NCBI GenBank assembly: GCA_018715855.1
Contig: DVKW01000044.1
Span: 1 to 22,556 of the forward strand
Source: Candidatus Galligastranaerophilus intestinigallinarum
Lineage (GTDB): Bacteria > Cyanobacteriota > Vampirovibrionia > Gastranaerophilales > Gastranaerophilaceae
Direction of reading: 5' to 3'
DNA: 22,556 bases
The translations under genes were made by a program, and so were the position numbers. Below the pieces are notes generated by a model. It did not search any database, had not been told where the DNA came from, and was given only the letters and a program-made list of their open reading frames with translations. Positions 1 to 8,600 of this stretch are shown here, in pieces (position 1 is the stretch's first letter; every line of letters begins with the position of its first letter).

Positions 1-1
1 T

Positions 2-982
2 GCAAACATTTTGAAAAAAAACGGGTTTACAGTTCATTGGCTTACAAGTGAAAAAGGGTTTGATATTGTAAATAATAACCCTTGTGTTGATAAAACCATT
101 TTGGCACCCGTTGAAAAATGGAAAAAAGAAAAAAACTTTATTAAAAATTTTTTAGAGTATTTAAAAATAATAAAAGATATAAGAAAAGAAAATTATGATA
201 TTGTAATTGATACTCAATTAATTTTAAAAAGTTTTATTTGGACAAAATTTTCAGGCGGCAAAAGAAGAATAGTTGCAAAATCTGCAAGAGAAGGGGCAAT
301 TTTTGGGGGAAATGAAGTAATAGAACCCTTATTTAACGATTTTAAACTCCATAGCGTTTATAATTATTTTAAATTTGCAAAATATTTGGGGCTGGATACA
401 TCTGAAATTAAAATGACCCTTCCCCCAACAAAAAAAGAAACAATTGAAAAAGTTGATAAACTTTTATCTGAAACAGACAAAAACAAATTAAATTTAATCT
501 TAGCCCCTGCAACCACTTGGGATAATAAGCATTGGAATAAAGATTATTGGAAAAAATTAATTGCATTAATAAATTATGAAAAATTTAATTTAATTTTTAT
601 CGGAACAAATAAAGATAAAAATTTAATAAGCTATATAGGTGGCGACAACTTCATTAATTTAGCAGGCAAAACAAATTTATGTGAATTAATTGAAGTTTTA
701 AAAAGAGGGGATATTTTAATTTCATTGGATTCAGGTTCAACCCATTTAGGCTGGGCCACAGGTAAACCAAAAATTATTTCAATTTTTACAGCCACACCAA
801 AAGAAAGATACGCCCCAATCGGCGCTCAACATATTGCTCTAGGGGGGAATTTATCGTGTCAACCTTGCCACAAGAAAAAATGCCCGTTAAAAGACCAAAA
901 CAAAATAAATAATTGCACAAATTTTCCAAAAACAGATGAAGTTTTGGATGCATTAAATGAACTTGAAAGGAGCTTTAATTGA
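2..982 (+). CDS. Lipopolysaccharide heptosyltransferase (GT9 family), 5'-truncated
   Basis: This is a glycosyltransferase family 9 enzyme that adds ADP-heptose to the inner core of lipopolysaccharide on the inner face of the inner membrane. The reading frame is open to the left edge, and the first visible residues (A-N-I-L-K-K-N-G-F) align with roughly residue 25-35 of the family. The Rossmann start with the usual 'GDVLLxTP' motif therefore lies outside the window, and the TTG at 11 is not a credible start. Visible family features are HWLTSEKG, the donor-site stretch ILAPATTWDNKHWNKDYW, and LDSGSTHLGWATGKP, which matches the usual D-SGxxHLAAAxGxP. Near the C terminus is a cysteine cluster (CQPC..K.CPL....NCT) seen in many heptosyltransferases. 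The stop overlaps the TTG of waaA by 4 bp, so the two are translationally coupled. WaaC/WaaF/WaaQ-type specificity cannot be decided from this sequence. Confidence 0.9.
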   Translation, partial: ANILKKNGFTVHWLTSEKGFDIVNNNPCVDKTILAPVEKWKKEKNFIKNFLEYLKIIKDIRKENYDIVIDTQLILKSFIWTKFSGGKRRIVAKSAREGAIFGGNEVIEPLFNDFKLHSVYNYFKFAKYLGLDTSEIKMTLPPTKKETIEKVDKLLSETDKNKLNLILAPATTWDNKHWNKDYWKKLIALINYEKFNLIFIGTNKDKNLISYIGGDNFINLAGKTNLCELIEVLKRGDILISLDSGSTHLGWATGKPKIISIFTATPKERYAPIGAQHIALGGNLSCQPCHKKKCPLKDQNKINNCTNFPKTDEVLDALNELERSFN

Positions 983-2241
983 ACTTAGTTCTTAAATTAT
1001 ATTCATTTTTAACTTGTATTTTAGGTTTAATTATTTTACCTTTCATTTTTTTATTAAGGCTTATTCAAAAAAAAGATGTTACAAGCTGGAAAATTAAAAT
1101 GGGGAATTTTGATTTACCAAAAAATTTTGATAAATCCAAAAAAACAATTATGATCCACGGTGTTTCCGTTGGTGAAGTTGTTTCGTTAGAAAAATTAATA
1201 AGAAAAGTAAAAGAAGAATTTCCAAACCATAATTTAGTTCTTACAACAGGCACAAAAACAGGCCAAGAAACGGCAATTAAAAAAATGGGCGATGTTGCAG
1301 ATTTTATAACATATTTTCCCCTTGATATCAAATTTTTTGTTGAAAAATTTTTAGATAAAATTAACCCCGATGTTATTTTAATTGCAGAAACGGAAATTTG
1401 GCCGATTTTTATTTATACGGCTAAAAAAAGAAACATTAAAACCTACATTATAAATGGCAGAATGAGCGACGAATCATTTAAAATGTATAAAATTTTAAAA
1501 CCCTTTTTTAAAAATGTTCTTCCAATGTATAGTGGCATTTTTGTTCAAAGCGAAATTGATAAAGCCCGTTTAAATGAAGCGGGGGCAAATATTAACCAAT
1601 TAGATGTTATGAAAAATTTAAAATTTGATGTAAATAAATTTGATGTTGATATAGATTTAAACACAAATAATTCAAAGGTTTTAATTGCAGGAAGCACCCA
1701 TAAAGGGGAAGATGAAATAGTTTTAAGGGTTTATAAAAAATTAAAAGAATTAATTCCAAATCTAAAACTTCTTTTAGCCCCAAGGCATATAACAAGAACG
1801 CCTGATGTTCAAAATTTAATTAAAAGTTTTAATTTTTCATACAATTTATATTCCAAAAACAAGCAATTTAGCGATAATTCAGACATTTTACTTTTAGATG
1901 TTATGGGTGAGCTTGCAAAATTATACGCAAAAATTGACGTTGCTTTTATTGGCGGCAGCTTTAATAATACAGGGGGGCATAACCCGCTAGAAGCCATTAT
2001 TTTTGATAAACCCACAATCTCAGGCCCTTCAATTAAAAATTTTAGAGATATTTATGCAATTTTAAAAATGAATAACGCCGCTTTTGTTGTAAATAATGAA
2101 GAAGAATTTTTTGAAATTGCAAAAAAACTTCTTTTAGATGAAAACTACTATCAAGAAATTAAAAATAACGCTAATAAAGCCTTTAAAAACCAACAAGGGG
2201 CTTTGAATTTTGTTATAGATAAATTGAAAAAGGTTATATAA
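979..2241 (+). CDS. waaA: 3-deoxy-D-manno-octulosonic acid (Kdo) transferase WaaA
   Basis: This enzyme transfers Kdo from CMP-Kdo to lipid A precursor (lipid IVA) at the inner membrane, the first step of inner-core synthesis. At 420 residues it has normal family length. A hydrophobic N-terminal anchor (about residues 5-28) is followed by HGVSVGEV with the catalytic-type Glu66, then ETEIWP (137-142) and INGRMSDESFKMY. The C-terminal half carries the donor-site signatures AGSTHKGEDE, a PRH motif, and GGSFNNTGGHNPLEA. The usual 'GNLKFD' reads as KNLKFD here. The start is TTG at 979, chosen because AGGAG at 968-972 lies 6 nt upstream and the codon overlaps the previous stop (TTGA). The stop directly abuts the next ATG (TAA-ATG). 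Together with the GT9 gene this is strong evidence that the cell makes Kdo-containing lipopolysaccharide. Confidence 0.95.
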   Translation: MNLVLKLYSFLTCILGLIILPFIFLLRLIQKKDVTSWKIKMGNFDLPKNFDKSKKTIMIHGVSVGEVVSLEKLIRKVKEEFPNHNLVLTTGTKTGQETAIKKMGDVADFITYFPLDIKFFVEKFLDKINPDVILIAETEIWPIFIYTAKKRNIKTYIINGRMSDESFKMYKILKPFFKNVLPMYSGIFVQSEIDKARLNEAGANINQLDVMKNLKFDVNKFDVDIDLNTNNSKVLIAGSTHKGEDEIVLRVYKKLKELIPNLKLLLAPRHITRTPDVQNLIKSFNFSYNLYSKNKQFSDNSDILLLDVMGELAKLYAKIDVAFIGGSFNNTGGHNPLEAIIFDKPTISGPSIKNFRDIYAILKMNNAAFVVNNEEEFFEIAKKLLLDENYYQEIKNNANKAFKNQQGALNFVIDKLKKVI

Positions 2242-2721
2242 ATGAAAAAAACAGCTTTAATTTTAACTTTATTTTTTATAATGAATGCAAGCAACGCAAG
2301 TGAATTTCAAATTCCTCTTGATTTTTTGAATGACATTGCAAAAGTAGCAGAATTTAAAACGGGCGGCAATTTCATCCAAAACCTTTTAATAAAACAAATT
2401 GTTAATAATACAACAATAAAAGGCGTTAAATTAAAAGATTTTTCATCTGAAAATTTGGCTAAATATTTTAATTCAGACGGCATTTTTTCTAAAAAAGGAA
2501 CAAATGTTTTAGTTGAACCAATTACAGGGGCTACTTTAGAATTTAATTCTGATGGCGAATGCAAAGGTGAAAATTGCACAATAACGGTTGATATGAACGG
2601 TGAAAAAGGGCCAAACGAATTTTGGACACAAGAAGATTTACCGAAAGATAAAATGAAATTTATTATAAAAAGAAACGATAACGATGAAATAACCGTTATA
2701 ACGCCTGAATTTATCCGTTAG
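2242..2721 (+). CDS. Small exported protein with a pseudopilin-like DxNGxxGPN motif
   Basis: I do not recognise a named family. The 159-residue product begins with a Sec signal peptide (Lys-Lys, a hydrophobic run to about residue 14, likely cleavage after Ala19), so it should be periplasmic or outer-membrane associated. Residues 101-125 contain a Gly/Asp-rich stretch with two cysteines (C107, C112) and the motif DMNGEKGPN at 117-125. A similar D-x-N-G-x-x-G-P-N segment occurs near the end of type II/IV pseudopilins, where acidic and Asn residues can bind calcium. The protein lacks the prepilin N terminus, so it is not itself a pilin. It starts immediately after the waaA stop with an AAAGG ribosome site, so it is probably co-transcribed with waaA. 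Its stop overlaps the stop of the convergent gene by 4 bp. Confidence 0.75.
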   Translation: MKKTALILTLFFIMNASNASEFQIPLDFLNDIAKVAEFKTGGNFIQNLLIKQIVNNTTIKGVKLKDFSSENLAKYFNSDGIFSKKGTNVLVEPITGATLEFNSDGECKGENCTITVDMNGEKGPNEFWTQEDLPKDKMKFIIKRNDNDEITVITPEFIR

Positions 2722-3425
2722 GGTTCATAATCGGGAACTTTTATTAAAGGAATAGGGTTTTTGCTTGCACCGTAATAATCAATGTGCAATCTTTCCATTT
2801 CATCAAGAATTTCAAGGTGTGTTCTTTCAACAATTCTTCTCATTTCACGAACTTCTCTATACCTTGCAATTGCTTTTTCTTCGTCTGTTTTGGCGCTTTC
2901 TTTTGCCTCTTTAATTGATGCATGAAGTGCTTCTTCGCCTTCTTCTTCTAAAATTTCATCATCTTTTTTATTAATGGGTTCTGTCGGAATATTCATTCTG
3001 TTTAATTTTTGTTTATTAAACCTTACATCTTTCCAAAGGCAATATCTTTGCCCGTTTACAACGGTCGGGGAATCTTTTTTGTTGTCCAACAGCCTTTCTA
3101 TGGTTAAGGTTTTCATATATTTTTCACCCGCAACAACAACGCTATGGGTGCCAAGCGCCCAATCGCCCACGGGTTCAAAATGGTCTGCATAATAAATTGT
3201 TCCCTTCACCATAACATCAGGAGCGTATGTTCCTTCAAGTTTTGTAACGGGCCCTTCGCCAAATTCAAGAACTTGAAAACCGTCTGTTCTGAAATTGTTT
3301 GTGTCAAGTTTGCTGCCAACATTTTCTTCATTATGCACATTTACAATAAACGGCCTTGAATCTCCCTTAAAATAGGGTGAATTTTGCCTTAAGCTTAAAT
3401 TTGAACCTATAGAACCTATTCTCAT
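2718..3425 (-). CDS. Hypothetical protein with N-terminal SPYFKG tag
   Basis: The 235-residue product has no signal peptide and no membrane helix. It opens M-R-I and has the segment N15-S-P-Y-F-K-G21, which resembles K-S-P-S-F-T-G in the divergently transcribed 677-residue protein. Residues 25-125 look like a compact mixed beta domain. Residues from about 150 to 215 are highly charged and probably form a long helix or coiled coil (acidic run DDEILEEEGEEAL, then a heptad-like stretch to HLEILDEMERL). The start is ATG at 3425 with an AAGGGA-type ribosome site about 8 nt upstream. I know of no function and none is assigned. The gene converges on the exported-protein gene at 2242-2721 with a 4-bp stop overlap and shares a 177-bp divergent upstream region with the kinase-like gene. 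Confidence 0.75.
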   Translation of the reverse strand: MRIGSIGSNLSLRQNSPYFKGDSRPFIVNVHNEENVGSKLDTNNFRTDGFQVLEFGEGPVTKLEGTYAPDVMVKGTIYYADHFEPVGDWALGTHSVVVAGEKYMKTLTIERLLDNKKDSPTVVNGQRYCLWKDVRFNKQKLNRMNIPTEPINKKDDEILEEEGEEALHASIKEAKESAKTDEEKAIARYREVREMRRIVERTHLEILDEMERLHIDYYGASKNPIPLIKVPDYEP

Positions 3426-3602
3426 CTTACAATCCCTTATATTTTGATGGCACTTGAATTTAGTGTAAAAATTTTAACGCAATTAAAACTTTTTGTAAAT
3501 AAAATCTTAACATTTATAAAAAAGTGTAAAAAAAATTTCTTTATGTGTTTTCTATAAATTGAAAAAAATTATATTTTTTTCATCTAAAAAGGTAAAAATT
3601 TA
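3426..3602. promoter_or_regulatory. Divergent intergenic region between two tagged genes
   Basis: This 177-bp, very AT-rich stretch separates the starts of the 235-residue (-) and 677-residue (+) genes and must carry both promoters. No hexamer pair stands out with good spacing on either strand. A direct repeat AGTGTAAAAA occurs at 3462-3471 and 3523-3532, 61 bp apart, and could be a shared regulatory site or chance in AT-rich DNA. The rightward ribosome site is AAAAAGG at 3586-3592. Confidence 0.4.
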
Positions 3603-5636
3603 ATGCGCATAAGTCCAATAAATTATAATATAAATTCTTTTGCCCCGATTAAAAATAATCAAACAATAAATAAAACGCCAATAGGTAAGATTACAGGGGC
3701 AACTTGTGTTGCGTCAAAATCCCCGTCTTTTACAGGCTACGGTTCGGGAAAATACAAAATAAGTGACATAGATTTAAAACAAATTTCAGAACTCATTAGA
3801 AAAACAGATTCTCAAAGGCTTGATGAATCGGGCAAAACTGTTCAGGGGGTTTATCCTTATGCGGGTAAATATATGGTAAAATCGCCCGATACTCTGCTCC
3901 ATGATACTGCTTTAAAAGAATATGCAATTTTATCTAAAATAAGAGAATTAAAAGGCGGCGAAGAAATTTGCCCAAGGCCTTTTGAAATTGCGCAAAGTGC
4001 CACAAGGCCTTTTTTGGTTGAAGAATTTATCCAAGGCAAACACGCAGGCGAATTGCCGATTTCTTTAAAAGAAGTGGAAAAATTAACCGAAAAAATTCTT
4101 ATACTTGATAAAGGCGGTATAATTAATCAGGATTTATCACCAAGAAACGTTATTTATATGCCAAACGGCGAAACAAGAATGATAGATTTTGACACCTTCT
4201 CATATCTTGTAGGTGACGGCAGAATTTTTCATTCTCAAAGCACCCCCATTGAATTTTTTGCGACATTAGTGCCTAAGAAAAATTTAAAAAACTTGTCATC
4301 TGCAAATTTGGGCGAATTTGATTTTAAAAATTTAGAAAGCTCTATTGAAGAAAAATTTGCTGCTTCATTTACAAGTGCAGGCAAGCGCCCATGGGGTTTA
4401 AGAGATTTATCCTATGCAAGAAACGTTTCAGATAATCCGTTTATCGGCGTTCCGTCTAACCTTGCAAACTATGAAGCAAGAACGCTTTATACAAGAATAA
4501 TGGATCATGATATTGAAGATCCTGTCGGCTTTTTGCAAAATTATATTCAAATGAAAGCGGAAAAATACCACAAGCCGATGAGAGAATTCATTGCAGGGCT
4601 AAAAATAAACGAAGATATGTGCGATGGCATGGGCGACAGGCTTACTGTTGAAGAAGCAAAATCAAGGCTTGAAAAGGCCATAAGGTTTGAAGATATTTAT
4701 ATAAATATGTTTACTAAAGAAAAACCCGATGTTTATTTTGCAAAATTAGAAGCGGCAGAAATTCAGCTAAACGCTCTTGTTGCGGAAGCACGTGTTTCTA
4801 AGCATCTTTCAAACAGTGCGCAAGTGCCGAAAGCTTATGAAAATGTCATAAGGGTTTTGATGGAAGGGCTTGATAAATATGACGACCCCGATACAAGATA
4901 TTTTCTTGATTCTCAACTTGAACGCTACAAGCATTTATTTTCTCACACAGACCTTTCTATCACTCAGCCGCCGCACAGAATAGATGCCGCAATGGATATT
5001 CTTGATATGTGGTTTTCTGATTCCGCCTCAGACGGCAATTCTTTTGCTACTTTGGGAAGAAAAGCAAGGCCCTCTATTATTTCTCTTTTTAGAGAAAACG
5101 GAATAAAAGAAAATAAAACGGTCAGCGATGAAGTTATGCAACAAGCGGAAACTCTTTTAAGACAAGAGCTTGAACCTTCTAAAACAAGAGTACCCGATAA
5201 TAAATTTGAAGAAGGCGTAAAAAGGCTTTTATCAAGCATAATGGAAGAAGCAAGAACCATGAAAGATGAAGCCCCGAAGAAAAAACCCGAATTAAAATAT
5301 GATGAAAAGGGCTTTGCAACAAATATAAAAGAAGTTTTCGGCATTGCGACAACAAAACTGCATTTTAAAGAAACGACAGATGAGGCGCTTGATAATTTCT
5401 CAGATACATACGAAGTTCAAAAATATGTAAAATCGGGCGGCAAGCTTTTAATTGGAATTTGTGCGCTTGCAGCTGTTGGCGGCGGAATTTTATATAAATA
5501 TATGCAGGCAAAAAATAAGAAAAAAGAACTTCAAAAACAGGTTTTAATTCAACCCGAACAAAATTATCCCCAAACAAATATAACAAGAACAATTTCAAAA
5601 GATGAAAACTCCCCCTTTAAGAGTTTTCTTATATAG
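3603..5636 (+). CDS. Protein-kinase-like phosphotransferase with C-terminal membrane anchor
   Basis: The 677-residue product has three recognisable parts. Residues 1-50 form a polar leader with the tag K-S-P-S-F-T-G (39-45). Residues about 83-200 contain a protein-kinase/aminoglycoside-phosphotransferase-like core: Lys93 (KYMVKS) in the position of the ATP-binding lysine, Glu106 (ALKEY) as helix-C glutamate, a hinge FLVEEFIQG (137-145), the catalytic loop NQDLSPRNVIY with Asp177 and Asn182, and a metal-binding IDFDTF with Asp195. All expected catalytic residues are present, so activity is plausible, but the substrate is unknown. Residues about 210-590 are mainly helical, charged and unrecognised. 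A transmembrane helix lies near 612-634, followed by a basic stretch and a 40-residue tail ending SPFKSFLI. With no signal peptide, the kinase core probably faces the cytoplasm. The start is supported by AAAAAGG 10 nt upstream. A lipid- or sugar-kinase role cannot be excluded. Confidence 0.75.
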   Translation: MRISPINYNINSFAPIKNNQTINKTPIGKITGATCVASKSPSFTGYGSGKYKISDIDLKQISELIRKTDSQRLDESGKTVQGVYPYAGKYMVKSPDTLLHDTALKEYAILSKIRELKGGEEICPRPFEIAQSATRPFLVEEFIQGKHAGELPISLKEVEKLTEKILILDKGGIINQDLSPRNVIYMPNGETRMIDFDTFSYLVGDGRIFHSQSTPIEFFATLVPKKNLKNLSSANLGEFDFKNLESSIEEKFAASFTSAGKRPWGLRDLSYARNVSDNPFIGVPSNLANYEARTLYTRIMDHDIEDPVGFLQNYIQMKAEKYHKPMREFIAGLKINEDMCDGMGDRLTVEEAKSRLEKAIRFEDIYINMFTKEKPDVYFAKLEAAEIQLNALVAEARVSKHLSNSAQVPKAYENVIRVLMEGLDKYDDPDTRYFLDSQLERYKHLFSHTDLSITQPPHRIDAAMDILDMWFSDSASDGNSFATLGRKARPSIISLFRENGIKENKTVSDEVMQQAETLLRQELEPSKTRVPDNKFEEGVKRLLSSIMEEARTMKDEAPKKKPELKYDEKGFATNIKEVFGIATTKLHFKETTDEALDNFSDTYEVQKYVKSGGKLLIGICALAAVGGGILYKYMQAKNKKKELQKQVLIQPEQNYPQTNITRTISKDENSPFKSFLI

Positions 5637-5643
5637 ACATTTG

Positions 5644-5652
5644 TGATATAAT
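5644..5652 (+). promoter_or_regulatory. Extended -10 promoter of the autotransporter gene
   Basis: TGATATAAT fits the extended -10 consensus TGnTATAAT exactly (TG at 5644-5645, TATAAT at 5647-5652). No good -35 lies 17 bp upstream, as is common for extended -10 promoters. The predicted transcript starts near 5659, giving a leader of about 34 nt. TTTGGAG precedes the ATG at 5693, with GGAG at 5684-5687. No terminator separates it from the upstream gene. Confidence 0.55.
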
Positions 5653-5692
5653 CGTCTTAATTATTTGGTAAGTAAGTTTATTTGGAGTTAAG

Positions 5693-8600
5693 ATGAGAAA
5701 CAAGAAAAGATTTGTGAAGTCTTTTTTGACTAAAACAATGCTTTGGGCTGCTTTTGCAACCTTAAATTATAACCCTGCAATTGCAGCTGAATATACCATA
5801 AATAATTTTAATGATTTAAGTTCTGCTCTAAATGGCGAAAATTTTGGCGACAATTCAGCCCCGTCTCATTTGCAAAATGGCGATAAAGTTATTTTGGGCG
5901 GTTCAATAAATGCAGATTCTTCAATAGGAGTTGCTATAGATAACGTTACGATTAATGGCGGCGGTGATAATTCATGCGTTTATTCACCAACCGGAAATTC
6001 AATAGACGGTTTAATTACAGGTGTTGGCACAAATATTGAAAATATTAATATGCAGGGTTTTGACAATGCAATAGTTGTTAATTCCGGAAATACCTTAAAT
6101 TTTTCAAATTCAGCTCTTACAGGGAATGAGACAGGCATCTTAAATAACGGAACAACAAATATTTCAAATGTTTCAATTATGGATGGAATTACAAATAACG
6201 GTGAACTTAGTTTTTCAGGCAACAACAATATTACAAATTTAAATGGTGAAGGAACCGTTTCTAATTCGGGAAATTTAATTTTAACAAATGCCGATGTTCA
6301 AGGCACTTATACTCAAACATCAGGCAGCCTTGGTGTTGTTGGCGAAACAAATTTTTCTGACAGTAATACAAATATTTCAGGCGGAAGCTTTGCAATTGGG
6401 AACACAACGGGAAATACCGCTTCTGCTACATTTAACGGCACTATTGAAGAAGGCACTCAGCTAACGGTAAACAGTGGTTCAACCTTTAAAAACTCGGGCA
6501 ATGTAACATTAAATGGCGGTGACACATTAAATGGCGGCGACACATTAAATGGTTCATTTGAACAATCAACAGGAACCTTAAACCTTAAAGGTGTAACAAC
6601 AAACGGCAAACTTTCTTTAAATGGCGGAGTTGTTAATGTTACGGGAAACCAAACCTTAACAGGCGCTGACACAATAGGTTTAGGCGGTGACACAATAGGT
6701 TCAGGCGTTGATTTAACAGTTGGTGCAACCCTTACAAATAATGGCGGCACAATTAATTTAGATAACAAAGATTCCATTGCAAACGGTGGTTCAATTTCTC
6801 AAACTTCAGGAACAATTAATGCCGACAATTTTGCAACTGCCGCAGATGGCGGAAGTTTAAAAGTTAATGACGGTTCATTAAAAATTTCATCAGGCGGCCT
6901 TACATTAAATAATGCAAATGATAACATTGCAGATGACGCAACCGTTGATATGCAAGGTAATTTAACCATAAATAATGGCTCAATAACCCTAAATACAGGC
7001 GACGAATTAAATAATTCAACCATAACACAAAACGGCGGCAGCTTAACAATAAGCGAGATTTCAACAGGTTCTGCAACTCTTAATTCAGCAAGCGGAAATC
7101 TTACTTTAGATGGCGCAACAATAGAAGGAAACGACACAATTGCAGGCACCGTTAATACAACAATAGGCGCAAACGGTGTTAAGATTCAAGGAACAGGAGA
7201 AGCTGGTGTTACATTAACAAATGAAGACACAATAAACGGAACCGTTAACCAGCAAGGCGGAAACTTAAGCCTTGCCGGTGTTACAACAAACGGCAAATTA
7301 AATTCAGCAAGCGGAAATCTTACTTTAGATGGCACAACAATAGAAGGTAACGACACAATTGCAGGCACCGTTAATACAACAATAGGTGTAAATGGCGTAA
7401 ATATTCAAGGTACAGGAGAAGCTGGTGTTACATTAACAGATCAAGATAGAATTAACGGCCAAATTAAACAAACAGGGGGGATATTAAACTTAAATAATGC
7501 TATTACGGATGGCCACCTTTATTCTGAAAGCGGCAACTTAAACATAAAAAACAGCCAAACTCTTCTTCAGGGTGATTTTATAGATAATGTTACAGTAGTA
7601 ACTTTAGATGGCAACTTAAATGTTAATGGGGCAAATGTTACAATAAATGACAATGATAACCTTAAATCAGGCTCAATGAACCTGACAAACGGCAATTTAA
7701 ACTTAAATAATATTACAACAGAAAAGACAAATATAAATGCTACAGGCGGAACCCTTCAATTAAGCGGCGTTGAGCTTGATAATGAAAAAGACAACATTGA
7801 ATTTGGCTCAAACGTTACATTTGATGGCGATGTAAACATTACAAAAGGTAACGTTGAAATAGATTCAGCTGATACATTAACAACGGGCACAATCACCCTA
7901 AACCAAGCAGACGGCGCAACTGCAACCCTTGGTGTTGACGGTCTTAAAACAGATGCTGTTAACCTTGACCTTCAAAAAGGCACATTGAATATCATAAATA
8001 ACGGTTTAGAATTAAACAACCCATCAGATGATATTCAAAAAGAAATTATCACAAATGTTGACGGCAATTTAACCATAAATGAAGGCAAAGTTTTATTAAA
8101 CGAAGATGACAGCTGGAAATCAGGCATAGTTTCCGTTTCAAGCAACGGAAAACTTCAATTTGAAAATTTTGAAGCAACTTCAAATTCAGATACCACACTT
8201 AAAATGGATGGTGCAGGTTCCGTTACGGAATTATTAAGTTCCACGGTAACCTTTGGAAATGCTGAAAATATTTCAGATGGTACAATAGCCATAGATTATG
8301 ATTCGGGCATATTAATTCAATCAGGTTCATATAACCTTTCTGATATGAAAACATCAGGCAGCATAAGCACAATAAATGGCGGCTATGAAAACCACACTGC
8401 AAATACAATGACAATTTTAAACAATACAACCCCAAGTGTTATTTCAAATAATGATATAAAAGGCGACGGGTTTGCCGCATTTGGAGTGGATTTATATGCA
8501 AGAAATGCAAACAAATTGCAAAATTCCGATGTATTTAAAGGAACTGATTTAACTTTATCCGATACCAACGGAACAGGCGAAGTTTATATTGCAGATTACG

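Noticed and set aside
11..13. TTG at 11 as the start of the first gene
   Set aside because: The frame is open to the left edge and the family needs about 25-35 more N-terminal residues, so the gene is truncated by the window.
6480..7520. Repeats that might suggest a CRISPR array
   Set aside because: They are in-frame protein repeats of varied length within one coding region, without regular spacers.
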